From positions 3,551,501-3,615,500 of the forward strand of contig NZ_CP075175.1 of the NCBI RefSeq assembly GCF_021223605.1: a stretch of DNA of 64,000 bases, in the 5' to 3' direction. Position 1 is the first letter of the stretch. The number at the start of each line of letters is the position of its first letter. The notes below the pieces were generated by a model. The model was not told the DNA's origin. It made no database searches and worked only from the letters and a program-made list of their open reading frames with translations. Positions 44,617-53,975 of this stretch are shown in pieces. Position numbers and translations under genes: made by a program. The stretch comes from Paenibacillus sp. 481. Its GTDB lineage: Bacteria; Bacillota; Bacilli; Paenibacillales; Paenibacillaceae.

Positions 44617-44835
44617 GAACTGGCTCTCCTCTCTAGGAAGTAGATTCTACTCGTTTTGTGTTTATTTTACGTGTATTCATAGGTTATCTCTATCGATTTA
44701 AGTTACATGAAACTTACATTCTTGTCATCTCTAAGTAAGTGGAAATAGTTTTGTCGCTGCAACATTACATGCAACATCGTACGGGCTGGATACGTTATGT
44801 AAAGGGTATAGCGTTGCAGTGAAGGAGGGGCAAGC

Positions 44836-45804
44836 ATGTCGGCATACTTTCAACAGTTTGGAAAATACACAGACCGGCTTCCACCAACATTATTACAATT
44901 AGTGGAGTTGGCGGAGGAATTGAAGACGCGAGACAAGCCGCTAGAATTAAGCATGCATGTAGACGATAACGGCTATCATTATGCATCGACTCCGCTCGAT
45001 GTCATTTCTTTTGGTAGCAACGGATGCGATGGCATTCATTATGGATTTCTAACCGATTTTGGCACAGTGGAACATTTGGAAGAGGCTTATATCGTATGCG
45101 TTAGCCCGATGGATTTTGGTGACGAGGTACGTATTGTCGCACGTAATCTCACACAGTTTCTCAGCCTGTTGCTCTGGGATGACGGGCTATTGTGCAATAG
45201 ATTTGAAAGTGCCGCGGCGTATGAACAATATAAGCTGGATTGCGCTGCACAGGGGCCCACCGATTATGGGGACCTTGTCCAATACGAGGCTGAACAGCAG
45301 GAAATTAGAGCATTAGTGCAAGCGCGTTGGGGGATTGGTCCGCTGGATAATCCGTTTCATTATATCGAAGAGGTCAATCGCCAGCGGACAAAGGAAGTTG
45401 CGTTGTTAACGAGCGATGGTCTGGGCGTTGTTCCGATTTCTAAGGGAGTGACAGCCGCCTTGGTAAATTTGGAAACGACATTCGAGCATACGCATATCGC
45501 TTATGTTTGGTTGGATGACGCAGATGTTATTGAATTGGAAGATGTGAAAAAATATTTTGCAGTCGCTTCATTGGAATCGAAGCTGGCCTTTATTCGTGAC
45601 GCTCAGTCAAAAGGTGTATTCGACGATAGCGATCGTTCGCTGCTTGATTATGTGACGGAGTCGCTATGCTTGTGGGGGATGGAGGACGAGGCTGCACATT
45701 TGCAGCTGTCTTTTCCAGCGCAGCCCGAGTGTACGGTTCAGGTGCTGGAAACAGGGATGGTACTTGTATGGGGGGATGGCGATACTGAACATGATAAGGC
45801 GTAG
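44836..45804 (+). CDS. Unknown cytosolic protein, possibly SUKH-like
   Basis: A 322-residue acidic protein without membrane segments. The segment DVISFGSNGCDGIHYGFLTD followed by YIVCVSPMDFGD resembles SMI1/KNR4-type or related immunity folds (PLDVISFGSNG..GIHYGF), but I cannot assign it firmly. AAGGAGGGG precedes the ATG. It is divergent from the M1-like lipoprotein gene and followed by a terminator at 45889. Confidence 0.6.
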   Translation: MSAYFQQFGKYTDRLPPTLLQLVELAEELKTRDKPLELSMHVDDNGYHYASTPLDVISFGSNGCDGIHYGFLTDFGTVEHLEEAYIVCVSPMDFGDEVRIVARNLTQFLSLLLWDDGLLCNRFESAAAYEQYKLDCAAQGPTDYGDLVQYEAEQQEIRALVQARWGIGPLDNPFHYIEEVNRQRTKEVALLTSDGLGVVPISKGVTAALVNLETTFEHTHIAYVWLDDADVIELEDVKKYFAVASLESKLAFIRDAQSKGVFDDSDRSLLDYVTESLCLWGMEDEAAHLQLSFPAQPECTVQVLETGMVLVWGDGDTEHDKA

Positions 45805-45888
45805 CTTCATAATAGGAGGGGCTACACGCTATCGTATTTTTACATTTGCTGAGTCGGATCTAGCCTAAAGTAGCAATCCTAAAGGGAT

Positions 45889-45921
45889 GCAGGGCTGTCG
45901 ATAACGTGGTCGACAGCCTGC
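45889..45921. terminator. Hairpin terminator
   Basis: Stem GCAGGGCTGTCG / CGACAGCCTGC around ATAACGTGGT, between the convergent genes at 45804 and 45991. A T-rich tract follows at about 45930. Confidence 0.7.
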
Positions 45922-45990
45922 GGATGGTTTGATTTTTCCAGACCTGCTCCAGAATTTCTTCTGACTTCTTACTGACTTCTTACTGAATGC

Positions 45991-46320
45991 CTATCCTTGA
46001 CGAGGGGCCCATAGCATAATAGCTACCCCAACTAAGCAGAAAGCTGCACCTATCCAGTCATACATATCGGGTGAGCGTTTATCGACCCACCAGCCCCAAA
46101 GCACAGCAAGGATGACGAATACCCCACCATATGCGGCATATACACGCCCAAACGAGGGAAACGCCTGCAAGGTTGGAATTATGCCGTAGCCGATTAAAAT
46201 GATACTACCTACAATTCCGTACCAGAGTGGACGGGCTTCACGTATCCATAACCATACTAAATACCCGCCTCCAATTTCAGCGAGCCCAGCGATAATGAAC
46301 AGAATGATTGCAACAAACAT
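45991..46320 (-). CDS. YnfA-family (UPF0060) membrane protein
   Basis: A 109-residue protein with four membrane helices and the YnfA signature: LAEIGGGYLVWLWIREARPL, then GRVYAAYGGVFVILAVLWGW with WVDKRSPDMYDWIGA. Full length for the family. YnfA relatives resemble small multidrug exporters but the physiological role is unsettled. AAAAGGAG precedes the ATG. Confidence 0.95.
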   Translation of the reverse strand: MFVAIILFIIAGLAEIGGGYLVWLWIREARPLWYGIVGSIILIGYGIIPTLQAFPSFGRVYAAYGGVFVILAVLWGWWVDKRSPDMYDWIGAAFCLVGVAIMLWAPRQG

Positions 46321-46415
46321 AGCGGACAGATATCTCCTTTTTCAGAACATGATTACTACTCATCGTACATGAATAGGTAACGAAAAGACAATCCTCTGTG
46401 TGGCTCGTCTAGGGA

Positions 46416-46536
46416 TTATCAAGAACTGATCAAGAATGGATCTAGAACAGATCTAGAACAGATCTAGAACGGATCTAGAACTGATTAAGAACGGAACAAG
46501 AACGGATCAAGAAATCGTCAATAATCTATCAAGAAC
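46416..46536 (+). repeat. Tandem ~11 bp repeats
   Basis: Eight to ten imperfect units of the form AGAACNGATCT (for example GATCTAGAACAGATCTAGAA) in the gap before the DNA glycosylase gene. The outer units read ATCAAGAACTGATCAAGAA. It may be slippage-generated or hold repeated protein-binding sites. Confidence 0.8.
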
Positions 46537-46626
46537 TATTCAGGGAAAGTTGGTGGATTTTTGATGTAAATTATGGTATTTTAAAAATATAATAGAACGT
46601 ATGTTCCAATTGAGGGGGCGGAAATA

Positions 46627-47619
46627 ATGGAGGCTTGCTTAGGAAGCACAAGCAATAGCAATAAGGGAACGATAGTTATTGATGTTCCGCCTTATTTTGA
46701 TTTTGAGCACTGCTTAACGCATCTTAAGCGGGGGGATAATGACGTGCTGGTCACGGTTCATGGGCATCGTGTGTCTAAAGCGCTGGATGTAAATGGAGTG
46801 CCGATGATACTGGAATTGAGTAGCGAAGCTAGCCATGGCGTAGAGGGGAATAATCAGCGCGAGCCGCAGCCGCAGTCGCAGTTGCACGCAACGGTATACG
46901 GCTTGAGCCATCACCGTTTAGCAAGCGTGGATTGGGAGGCGGCGGTGCGGACTGAAATCGACGAATGGTTCGATTTACAGCGCGATTTGCGTCCGTTTTA
47001 TGCTTTTGCGGAGCGGGACCCGATATTGGCGCCGCTTGCGAAGCGCTATTCCGGCTTGCGCATTATCGGTAGCTCGAGCTTGTATCATTCGTTATGCTGG
47101 GCCATAATGGGCCAGCAAATTACGATGTCGTTCGCCGCGACATTAAAGCGGCGGTTCGTACAGCAGTTCGGGGAGTACATTGAACATGATGGCGAACGAT
47201 TTTATTTGTTTCCTCGCCCAGAAGTCGTGGCGAAGCTGACGCCGGAACAAGTGATGCCTTTGCAATTTTCCCGCAAAAAAGCTGAGTATCTCATCGAAGT
47301 TGCCGTGCAAATCGCAAGCGGGCGTCTATCGAAGAAGCAGCTTATTGCGCTGAACAGTTTTTCTGATGCGGTTAAGCAATTGACCGCTATTCGTGGGATC
47401 GGTGCATGGACGGCCAATTCCGTGCTCATGCATTGCTTGCGCAATCCGCGTGCATTTCCGTTAGCGGATGTTGGACTACATAACGCGATTAAGCGACTAT
47501 TGAAGCTAGAGCATAAGCCATCGCTTGCAGAAATGGAGCAGTATGGGACGCGTTGGGCGGGTTGGGAAGCTTACGCAACCTTCTATTTATGGCGTAGCCT
47601 TGATGATGAGTGGGGTTAA
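46627..47619 (+). CDS. DNA-3-methyladenine glycosylase (AlkA-type)
   Basis: A 330-residue base-excision repair enzyme. An N-terminal AlkA-type domain (about 1-130) is followed by the HhH-GPD core: LYHSLCWAIMGQQITMSFAA, the hairpin LTAIRGIGAWTANSVLMHCL (about 257-276) and the catalytic Asp in FPLADVGLHNAI. It removes alkylated purines from DNA. GAGGGGGCGG precedes the ATG. A terminator follows at 47622. Confidence 0.92.
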   Translation: MEACLGSTSNSNKGTIVIDVPPYFDFEHCLTHLKRGDNDVLVTVHGHRVSKALDVNGVPMILELSSEASHGVEGNNQREPQPQSQLHATVYGLSHHRLASVDWEAAVRTEIDEWFDLQRDLRPFYAFAERDPILAPLAKRYSGLRIIGSSSLYHSLCWAIMGQQITMSFAATLKRRFVQQFGEYIEHDGERFYLFPRPEVVAKLTPEQVMPLQFSRKKAEYLIEVAVQIASGRLSKKQLIALNSFSDAVKQLTAIRGIGAWTANSVLMHCLRNPRAFPLADVGLHNAIKRLLKLEHKPSLAEMEQYGTRWAGWEAYATFYLWRSLDDEWG

Positions 47620-47621
47620 TG

Positions 47622-47677
47622 AAAAATGGCAAGTGCGCAGCTTCGTAGAAGTGGAAGTTTACGTGCTTGCCATTTTA
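47622..47677. terminator. Terminator between convergent genes
   Basis: Stem AAAATGGCAAG / CTTGCCATTTT with an inner loop, between the glycosylase gene and the minus-strand HAD gene. Confidence 0.7.
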
Positions 47678-47725
47678 GCTTTGAACTTAATTTGAACTTA
47701 TTTTGAAGTTATGCGATACGAAAGT

Positions 47726-48388
47726 TTAAACTACGGGTACGAACAGATCCTGAAGTTCTTGCACGGAATTGGCGAGCAGATCGGCCTTGGCTTCTAATAG
47801 TTCTGTTGCTGAACCGTATCCATAAGTTACGCCAATTGAGGCGATTCCGTTATGGACTGCCCCGATAATATCATGTTTCCGATCGCCAATCATAACAAAT
47901 TGGCTAGGCGCTATATGTGGATGTTTATTTAAAATAAACGAGATAATGTCTGCTTTGTTGGAACGCGTACCGTCTAGTTCGCTGCCGACTACTTCTTGAA
48001 AGAAAGGTCGGAGTTGAAAATGATCGATAATTTGCTCAGCAAACACAGTAGGTTTGGATGTCGCCACGATGAGTGTCCGATCATGCTCGGTTAAAGTGGC
48101 TAGCAGAGAACGTATGCCGACGTAGACTTCATTTTCATATAAGCCCTTGTCCTTAAAATACTCGCGATAATGGTGTATCGCTCGCTTCGTTGCTGCTTCG
48201 TCCATCTCGTAATAGAGTGGGAATGATTCTTGCAAGGGAGGGCCGATAAATGGCTCTAATTTGTCTACGTTTGGTTCCTCTATACCGAGCTGACGAAGCG
48301 CGTACTGAACGGAACGTGTAATGCCTAGCTTAGGGTCGGTCAATGTGCCATCGAGATCAAATAGAATGTATGTTTTGTGTTGAAACAT
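47726..48388 (-). CDS. HAD-superfamily phosphatase (Gph-like)
   Basis: A 220-residue HAD hydrolase with motif I FDLDGTLTDP (about 10-19), motif II Thr/Ser in LIVATSKPTVF, motif III Lys in SNKADII and motif IV MIGDRKHDIIGA. The cap domain between 15 and 80 marks it as the phosphoglycolate phosphatase/PpaX-like class. GGAGG precedes the ATG. It is 36 bp downstream of the LOG gene and probably co-transcribed with it. Confidence 0.92.
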   Translation of the reverse strand: MFQHKTYILFDLDGTLTDPKLGITRSVQYALRQLGIEEPNVDKLEPFIGPPLQESFPLYYEMDEAATKRAIHHYREYFKDKGLYENEVYVGIRSLLATLTEHDRTLIVATSKPTVFAEQIIDHFQLRPFFQEVVGSELDGTRSNKADIISFILNKHPHIAPSQFVMIGDRKHDIIGAVHNGIASIGVTYGYGSATELLEAKADLLANSVQELQDLFVPVV

Positions 48389-48424
48389 AAGCTGATCATC
48401 CTCCGCGATGTATATTAAATTGAG

Positions 48425-49003
48425 CTAGCTAAGTTGATTCCACTTGTTGCCGAAAACGGGTGGAATGTAAGTCTGTAGCTGCGAGAGCAAGCTAGCTGCA
48501 TCGGGTGCTGAGAGTAGCAGTTGCTTATGCTCTTCTTTGACGAAGCCTGCTTCAATAGAGTGGTCTACCATGTCTAGCAGTGGTGTGTAAAATTGACGAA
48601 CGTTCAATAACCCCGCTGGTTTATGGTGGATACCGAGCTGCGCCCAACTGAGCACTTCGAACATTTCTTCATAGGTTCCGAGGCCGCCTGGAAGTGCGAT
48701 AAAGGCATCGGACAACTGATTCATTGTCGCTTTGCGTTCATGCATGTCCGCTACCTCAATGAGTTTGGTTAACTGTGTATGTACCATTTCGCCACGAAAC
48801 AAGCCGCGCGGCATGATGCCCGTTACTTTGCCGCCATGCTTAAGCACTTCATTAGCGACTTCGCCCATTAATCCGACAACTGAGCCGCCGTATATGAGTT
48901 CTATATCTCGTGCAGCCATTAGCTTCCCAAGCTCGCGTGCTTGTTCGGCATAATCGGGGTACACTCCTAAATTGGAGCCTGCAAACACACAAATTTTGTT
49001 CAT
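48425..49003 (-). CDS. LOG/TIGR00730-family phosphoribohydrolase
   Basis: A 192-residue Rossmann-fold protein with the LOG signature PGGLGTYEEMFE (about 105-116) and GGSVVGLMGEVANEVLKHGG with KVTGIMP. Members cleave nucleoside 5'-monophosphates to base and ribose 5-phosphate. GAGGAGGCC precedes the ATG. The gene shares a strand with the HAD phosphatase downstream. Confidence 0.93.
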   Translation of the reverse strand: MNKICVFAGSNLGVYPDYAEQARELGKLMAARDIELIYGGSVVGLMGEVANEVLKHGGKVTGIMPRGLFRGEMVHTQLTKLIEVADMHERKATMNQLSDAFIALPGGLGTYEEMFEVLSWAQLGIHHKPAGLLNVRQFYTPLLDMVDHSIEAGFVKEEHKQLLLSAPDAASLLSQLQTYIPPVFGNKWNQLS

Positions 49004-49217
49004 TTTTGGGCCTCCTCAAATGGTATACTGTTCCATAGTATAATCGCTTGCTCAGACGATGGGTAGACAAAAGCTACCAAAAAACAGCCTGCTGTCCTTC
49101 TATCGACGGAATACAAAATGAAGAAAGTACAATGGAATTCAGTAGTGAGACGCGAGTGAAATGGAATGGATGACGGGCGTACTGCAAGGCCAATAACAAC
49201 GAGAAGGGGAGAGCAAA

Positions 49218-49550
49218 ATGGAAATGAAGCCGTTTCAAGAATGGGTGCACGATTTTTATAGTAGACGAAATTGGGCGCAGTATAACTCGTTTATTCGAGT
49301 AGGGTTTTTGATGGAAGAAGTAGGCGAAGTGTCACGCGTTGTTCGTGCAATTGAAATCGGGCGAGATCGACCGGATGAGGCGAAGCAAAGTGAAGAAGAA
49401 TTGCGGCAAGAGCTTGTAGAGGAGCTGGGGGATGTACTGGCGAACCTGATTATACTTGCTGACAAATACGATATCGAGCTGAGCGAAGTTGCAGAAGCGC
49501 ATATCGCCAAATTGACGGAACGATTTAAAGAGCAGCTTGATCCAGAGTAG
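49218..49550 (+). CDS. MazG-like nucleotide pyrophosphohydrolase
   Basis: A 110-residue single-domain protein with the MazG metal-binding set: FLMEEVGEVSRVVRAIE (E-E-x-x-E) and ELVEELGDVLANLIILAD (E-x-x-D). It hydrolyses (d)NTPs to NMP and PPi, or related non-canonical nucleotides. AAGGGGAGAG precedes the ATG. Confidence 0.9.
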   Translation: MEMKPFQEWVHDFYSRRNWAQYNSFIRVGFLMEEVGEVSRVVRAIEIGRDRPDEAKQSEEELRQELVEELGDVLANLIILADKYDIELSEVAEAHIAKLTERFKEQLDPE

Positions 49551-49720
49551 TCTATCGTACAATCGCGAGGTGAGGAAGCGGAGCAGATTGGATAGATACG
49601 CACGTGCGTACACATTCACATATGCATAATATGCATACTATCTTGTCGCTCCGCGTGACTGTTATCGGACCAGCCTAGCTGCTAAACGGCCGCTAGAATC
49701 AGGCCCAAGAAGCCTTATGA

Positions 49721-50578
49721 TTATTCGCTCAACCACACCGCTTGGCCAGCTTCAATGATTCCCGTCTTGACCACAGTAGCATAAACGCCAAAATGGTTGC
49801 TGCGTTCCTTCGCAATCCATTTTAAGAGCGAGGCATCTTGTTCCGCGCTGTCAGGATCGATGGTAATGATCATGCAGCGTTCGCAATACCGCTGCACTTT
49901 AAGTTGAACATCGCCAATATGAAGCGTCTTGCCGAACCATGTTTCTTCGGCAAACGGGTTAGGCTCGTTCAGCGCCAGCAGCAAGTTCGGGCGAAAGCGA
50001 TGGAAATTTGCTTCCTGCCCCCATAGCGGGTGTAACGCTTGCAGGGAAGCATCTGTAACGATTAGTACATGCTCTTCTTCGATCGCACCAAACAGGACTT
50101 CGGTTGTTGCATACTGCTCAAGCGATAACTCACGGCCTGAGAGCTGTTCCATTTCATGTTGGAACGCAGCGTCCGTCCAACGGATGACTTCACCGGTCGG
50201 GGTAGTAATTTCTACAGGTGGGTAAGCAGCCAAAATGTCCTTTGAACCCGAACCCGAACCCGAGGCCAAACCCGAATTCAAATCTAAATTCGAACCTGTT
50301 CCTGTACCTAAATCTGTGAAGTCTAAGTCTGAGGATTCTATAATCGCCCCGCTCGTTTCTCCTAAAGCTTCATCCATCACAAATCGAGCCCTGTATTTCA
50401 CCATGTCAGGGCATTGCGTCATCGTCAAATATTTTCCGGGTCTCGATTGATCCCACAAGACGTGACTGCGATCTCCGTATAGGCCGTAGCTCATCACGTG
50501 TGTGCGCTGCACACTTTCGCCATGGAGCGATTTGATGGGATGGCGCACAATTTCTTGGAGAACACCAACTTTGTTCAT
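49721..50578 (-). CDS. MOSC-domain protein
   Basis: A ~285-residue protein: MOSC_N-like start (VGVLQEIVRHPIKSLHGESV), GLYGDRSHVLWD, and a C-terminal MOSC domain with RFRPNLLLALNE and VQRYCERCMIITIDPDSAEQ, in which the Cys may bind a molybdopterin or sulfur. A low-complexity Gly/Ser insert (LASGSGSGSK, about 95-115) sits between the two parts. ATG 50578 is 8 bases after AAGGAG, better than ATG 50584. A sulfur-carrier role is likely; the reaction is unknown. Confidence 0.88.
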   Translation of the reverse strand: MNKVGVLQEIVRHPIKSLHGESVQRTHVMSYGLYGDRSHVLWDQSRPGKYLTMTQCPDMVKYRARFVMDEALGETSGAIIESSDLDFTDLGTGTGSNLDLNSGLASGSGSGSKDILAAYPPVEITTPTGEVIRWTDAAFQHEMEQLSGRELSLEQYATTEVLFGAIEEEHVLIVTDASLQALHPLWGQEANFHRFRPNLLLALNEPNPFAEETWFGKTLHIGDVQLKVQRYCERCMIITIDPDSAEQDASLLKWIAKERSNHFGVYATVVKTGIIEAGQAVWLSE

Positions 50579-50792
50579 AGGCATGACTCCTTAGCTTGGG
50601 TTGAATTCAGGTAGAGTCTCACTATTTGCTATTCACTGACTGCTATTTACTAACTGTTATTCTCTAACAGCTATTTCCTAACATAGCTACACGATTCCGA
50701 CCAGCTTCTAATCAGATGTGTGTATCTGTTGCTTATGTTGCGACTGTTTCATCCTTTAAAGGTTCATCCTGCTCCGACGAATCATGTAGGCT

Positions 50793-51704
50793 CTAACTTC
50801 GCTGCGCATCTCGCAAATCCGACCAGCGTATAACGCGAATGTCGGCATCTGCGATCGCTTGCTTCAGATCGGGATCACGCAGCAGCTCGAATTCAAAGCC
50901 CCGTCGTTCCCACGAGGGAGTAATCGCTTTCAATTCGTCCGTCACGTGTGATGGATGCGTATACAGTTCCGTGATGCCAGGCTGGATGTCGTCCAGCAAC
51001 GCAAGCATATCCGTCTTCATGTCGTCATACGTCTGCTTGCTGTCCACACTGACACTGTAAGGAAGACCAACTAAATGGTCGATAATGACGACTCCGTTCG
51101 CGTCTGCTTGGGCCATTCTCGCTTGAGCGTGTTTCATCACTTCCACAGGCAAATTCATGCGGGCAATGGCACGTGGAAGGCGGAAAGGCAATCCGTACTG
51201 GGCGCATACATCTAATACAACATCTAAAAAATCACGCCCACTTGCCAATCCATACAAGCTACCCATATGATTGTCGACGTGCGAGGGACTTATGCCATAA
51301 GCAAGCGCCTGTTCGATTTGTGCGATACATTCAGCGCGAATATGTGCAGCGTTTGCTTGATGTTCTACAGTCAGGCATTCGCTCGGAAAGCTCCCGTCTG
51401 GGGCGATGAGGGAAGAAAGCTCAGCGCCAGAACGTAGGCCGACAGGCCCCCATTTATATCCTTCCCACTCACTCGTGAACGTTAAGTGAATGCCGACATT
51501 CAGCTGTGGATGGGCAGCGCTCCATGTCGCTGCCTCCTTTGACCAGCCGCATGGCACCATCAAGCTGGCTGAGGACACAGCATCTTCTGCCAGCAGTTGC
51601 ATAATACCCGCGTTCGTTGCATGGCACATGCCGAAGTCGTCTGCGTTAATGATTAAGAGCTTAGTATTCGCCTCATAGCCGAGCCGTTCCATTACGTTCT
51701 CCAT
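50793..51704 (-). CDS. YdjC/ChbG-family carbohydrate deacetylase
   Basis: A 303-residue protein with the YdjC metal site: LLIINADDFGMCHATN (Asp-Asp), NVGIHLTFTSEWEGY (His) and SPSHVDNHMGSLYGL (His-x-x-x-His). The family removes N-acetyl groups from oligosaccharides such as chitobiose. Length is normal. GGAGGCG precedes the ATG by about nine bases. No sugar PTS genes are adjacent. Confidence 0.92.
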   Translation of the reverse strand: MENVMERLGYEANTKLLIINADDFGMCHATNAGIMQLLAEDAVSSASLMVPCGWSKEAATWSAAHPQLNVGIHLTFTSEWEGYKWGPVGLRSGAELSSLIAPDGSFPSECLTVEHQANAAHIRAECIAQIEQALAYGISPSHVDNHMGSLYGLASGRDFLDVVLDVCAQYGLPFRLPRAIARMNLPVEVMKHAQARMAQADANGVVIIDHLVGLPYSVSVDSKQTYDDMKTDMLALLDDIQPGITELYTHPSHVTDELKAITPSWERRGFEFELLRDPDLKQAIADADIRVIRWSDLRDAQRS

Positions 51705-51797
51705 CGCATGTACGCCTCCATCTCCACGGTGGAATCGCTTTTTTATTCCTGTTTACATGATATTCTTGCTATGACTTGAACATCCCTTAAGACACCG

Positions 51798-52136
51798 CTA
51801 CGACTTAAAATAATCCCGCTCCACCTTGCACACTCGCGTTGCAAACTCAGAGTACCAAATATCCCGCCCGTACTTTTGCGCCAGCTGATGCTCGGTATTG
51901 CGTTTCCATCCTGCAATCGCTTCATGAGATTCCCAATAAGAAACCGTAATTCCGAATCCACTTCTGTCCCGGGAGCTTTCCACGCCAAGGAAGCCTGGCT
52001 GTTGAGCTGCCAACTCTACCATTTTCGTTGCCATTTCCCCGTAATTGGTCTGCTCATGCTCATCCTCCATCGAACGAGATGAACAAAAAATAACCGCATA
52101 ATAAGGCGGTTGAGGTGTCTTTGCCATTTGACTCAT
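51798..52136 (-). CDS. Antibiotic biosynthesis monooxygenase-like protein
   Basis: A ~112-residue ABM-type ferredoxin-like protein: YYAVIFCSSR, MVELAAQQPGFLGVESSRDR, FGITVSYWESHEAIAGWKRN and QKYGRDIWYSEFATRVCKVE. These small proteins act as monooxygenases or haem-degrading or stress proteins. GGGGGT precedes ATG 52136; an in-frame upstream extension to 52178 has no binding site. Confidence 0.88.
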   Translation of the reverse strand: MSQMAKTPQPPYYAVIFCSSRSMEDEHEQTNYGEMATKMVELAAQQPGFLGVESSRDRSGFGITVSYWESHEAIAGWKRNTEHQLAQKYGRDIWYSEFATRVCKVERDYFKS

Positions 52137-52178
52137 AAACTTACTACCCCCAATAGTAATGTACGACAATAAAAACAT

Positions 52179-52490
52179 ATATTAAGCGTACTTGGGAATG
52201 TGTGGAACGTCAAATACTTTGTAGGCGGAATAATCGTGACAGACTAGAGACTGCAAGTAGAGAGTATGCACAGAGTATACACAGCATGAGCTGGATATAA
52301 AAAAGGCTGTTCGTACACGGGGTGTTGCTTGTTTGCCCCTATTTTTGAAAAGGTTGATACCAAAGGATTTAAGAAGGTGTTCGAGGTTGTCTGGTTAGGC
52401 ACAACTATCTTTACTAGTTTCGTTGGTTAGCACTTGGCGACATTTAGCATGTGAATACCGAGTTGAACGTATGCTTATTTCGGTGTACGA
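52179..52490. other. Intergenic gap, nothing supported
   Basis: About 310 bp between the ABM-like gene start and the DinB-like gene end. No hairpin, repeat or reading frame that I can support. Confidence 0.4.
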
Positions 52491-52970
52491 TCAATCCCAT
52501 ATCTTAGGGCGGTCAATTCCCATTGTTCTCATATAATCTAACAACTGACCTGTGTGAACAGCTTCGTGGTAAGGAATGCGTAATAACATATCCCCAAGCG
52601 TTCTAATAAAACCACCTAGATCGTAGAGGTCTATTTTTATCGTTGCATAGTCGCTAACAGGAATAGCTGTGATATATTTCAACAATTCCTCACGATAAGG
52701 CTGTGCAAACTCAAGCTCATCATCTACGGATATGAATGGTTTTGCCTCAAAGGGATTAAATAGATGAACTAGTCCTTTACTACCTCTCCCTATAAGAACT
52801 TGGTGATAAAGAAAGTCAGCTTGTAAAATATGTCGAATCATTTCAGCACAAGTAAGAGCGTCTTCATCCGGTTTCCAATTTAACATTTCTGCGGGAATAG
52901 CCTGCCATACTTGAATACTTCTCCGTCTAACTTCTTCAAAATTAAAAATGATTAAATCCGTTGCATTCAT
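52491..52970 (-). CDS. DinB-family protein
   Basis: A 159-residue four-helix protein. Metal-ligand histidines of the DinB fold are seen at MIRHILQADFLYH (about 45-55) and near the end in IPYHEAVHTGQLLDYMR. Members are thiol transferases or hydrolases using bacillithiol, or are uncharacterised. GGGGTGG precedes the ATG. Confidence 0.88.
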   Translation of the reverse strand: MNATDLIIFNFEEVRRRSIQVWQAIPAEMLNWKPDEDALTCAEMIRHILQADFLYHQVLIGRGSKGLVHLFNPFEAKPFISVDDELEFAQPYREELLKYITAIPVSDYATIKIDLYDLGGFIRTLGDMLLRIPYHEAVHTGQLLDYMRTMGIDRPKIWD

Positions 52971-53134
52971 CTAAACTCCACCCCTTTACACATGTATGAA
53001 TAACAACTGTTACGCAGACAGCCTATTACGAGAATAGTTTATAACGAAAACAGTCTATAAAAACAAGAGATGCTCACTCCAACATGACATGACTTTGACA
53101 CATAGGTAGGTGGCATCTCTTACTGACTTACGCT

Positions 53135-53929
53135 TCACTTGTGTGCAAAATAAGTGCTATTACAGCACGCAATACGCTCTTTTACAAACTGCTCCGTCAG
53201 CTTTGCCCGCTCAAGGCGAGACAAGTAGGAAGGGGCATATTTGCCTTTGCGTATGTTAAGTGCTTCTGTAATAAGCGGAATCCATTTTTCGGGTAATGTT
53301 CCGATTGCATGTTGGGCTGCTTGCGCTTTGGACACGATTTTTTTGTAAGTTAACGTGTACTCGATCCTACACAACGTAAGTACCGCAAATTCAACCCAGT
53401 CGTCAAACCAATAATAGAGAGGATTCGTCGCTTTTTGCGCCCAATATTGATTGAGATTTTCGTTCATCGTCTCTTCGACGTGATGCCACGTTGTGTCTAT
53501 TAAGGATTTAATATTTTGCCCATCTATTCGAATGCCGTGCTGCTTTAATGTCCACCAAGTTACATGGTTGCAGTCCCAATAGGCAGCCGGTTTGAACACA
53601 CCGTCCGCATAACAAGGGTAGGGTGGGATGGCAACACTTTGTTTGCCGATATCTTGGATACGAATATACATACCATCCATCCGTGTGGCGAGCGGATTAA
53701 GCTCTTGTAAGGTGTGATGAACGTGCTTTAAGCGTTGAATGTCATCTTTTTTTAAAGTTTTATTGATAATCGTCACAAAATCAATGTCGCTTTTATGTTC
53801 ATCAAATGCGTCTAGTGCGATTGACCCGTAAACATATACCGCAGAAATATGATTCGGTAACTCATGATGTAACAGTTGCACATATTGTTGCAGCAGTTGT
53901 TCGACTGGAATGGGCAGGCGTTCGTCCAT
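53135..53929 (-). CDS. Aminoglycoside nucleotidyltransferase-like protein
   Basis: A 264-residue protein with the nucleotidyltransferase motif VYGSIALDAFDEHKSDIDFV (GS and Asp-x-Asp, about 33-53) and a C-terminal DUF4111-type adenylyltransferase domain (YWFDDWVEFAVLTLCRIEYT, YAPSYLSRLERA), the build of ANT(3'')/ANT(9) enzymes that adenylylate spectinomycin or streptomycin. Its context is a core region with no mobile sequence, so it may be an intrinsic gene whose substrate is unproven. It is unrelated in detail to the cassette-borne gene at 16111. Confidence 0.85.
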   Translation of the reverse strand: MDERLPIPVEQLLQQYVQLLHHELPNHISAVYVYGSIALDAFDEHKSDIDFVTIINKTLKKDDIQRLKHVHHTLQELNPLATRMDGMYIRIQDIGKQSVAIPPYPCYADGVFKPAAYWDCNHVTWWTLKQHGIRIDGQNIKSLIDTTWHHVEETMNENLNQYWAQKATNPLYYWFDDWVEFAVLTLCRIEYTLTYKKIVSKAQAAQHAIGTLPEKWIPLITEALNIRKGKYAPSYLSRLERAKLTEQFVKERIACCNSTYFAHK

Positions 53930-53975
53930 TTCTATTTTGTGCTCCCCTCAGGCTGGTGGAATGTATTTGAATGTA

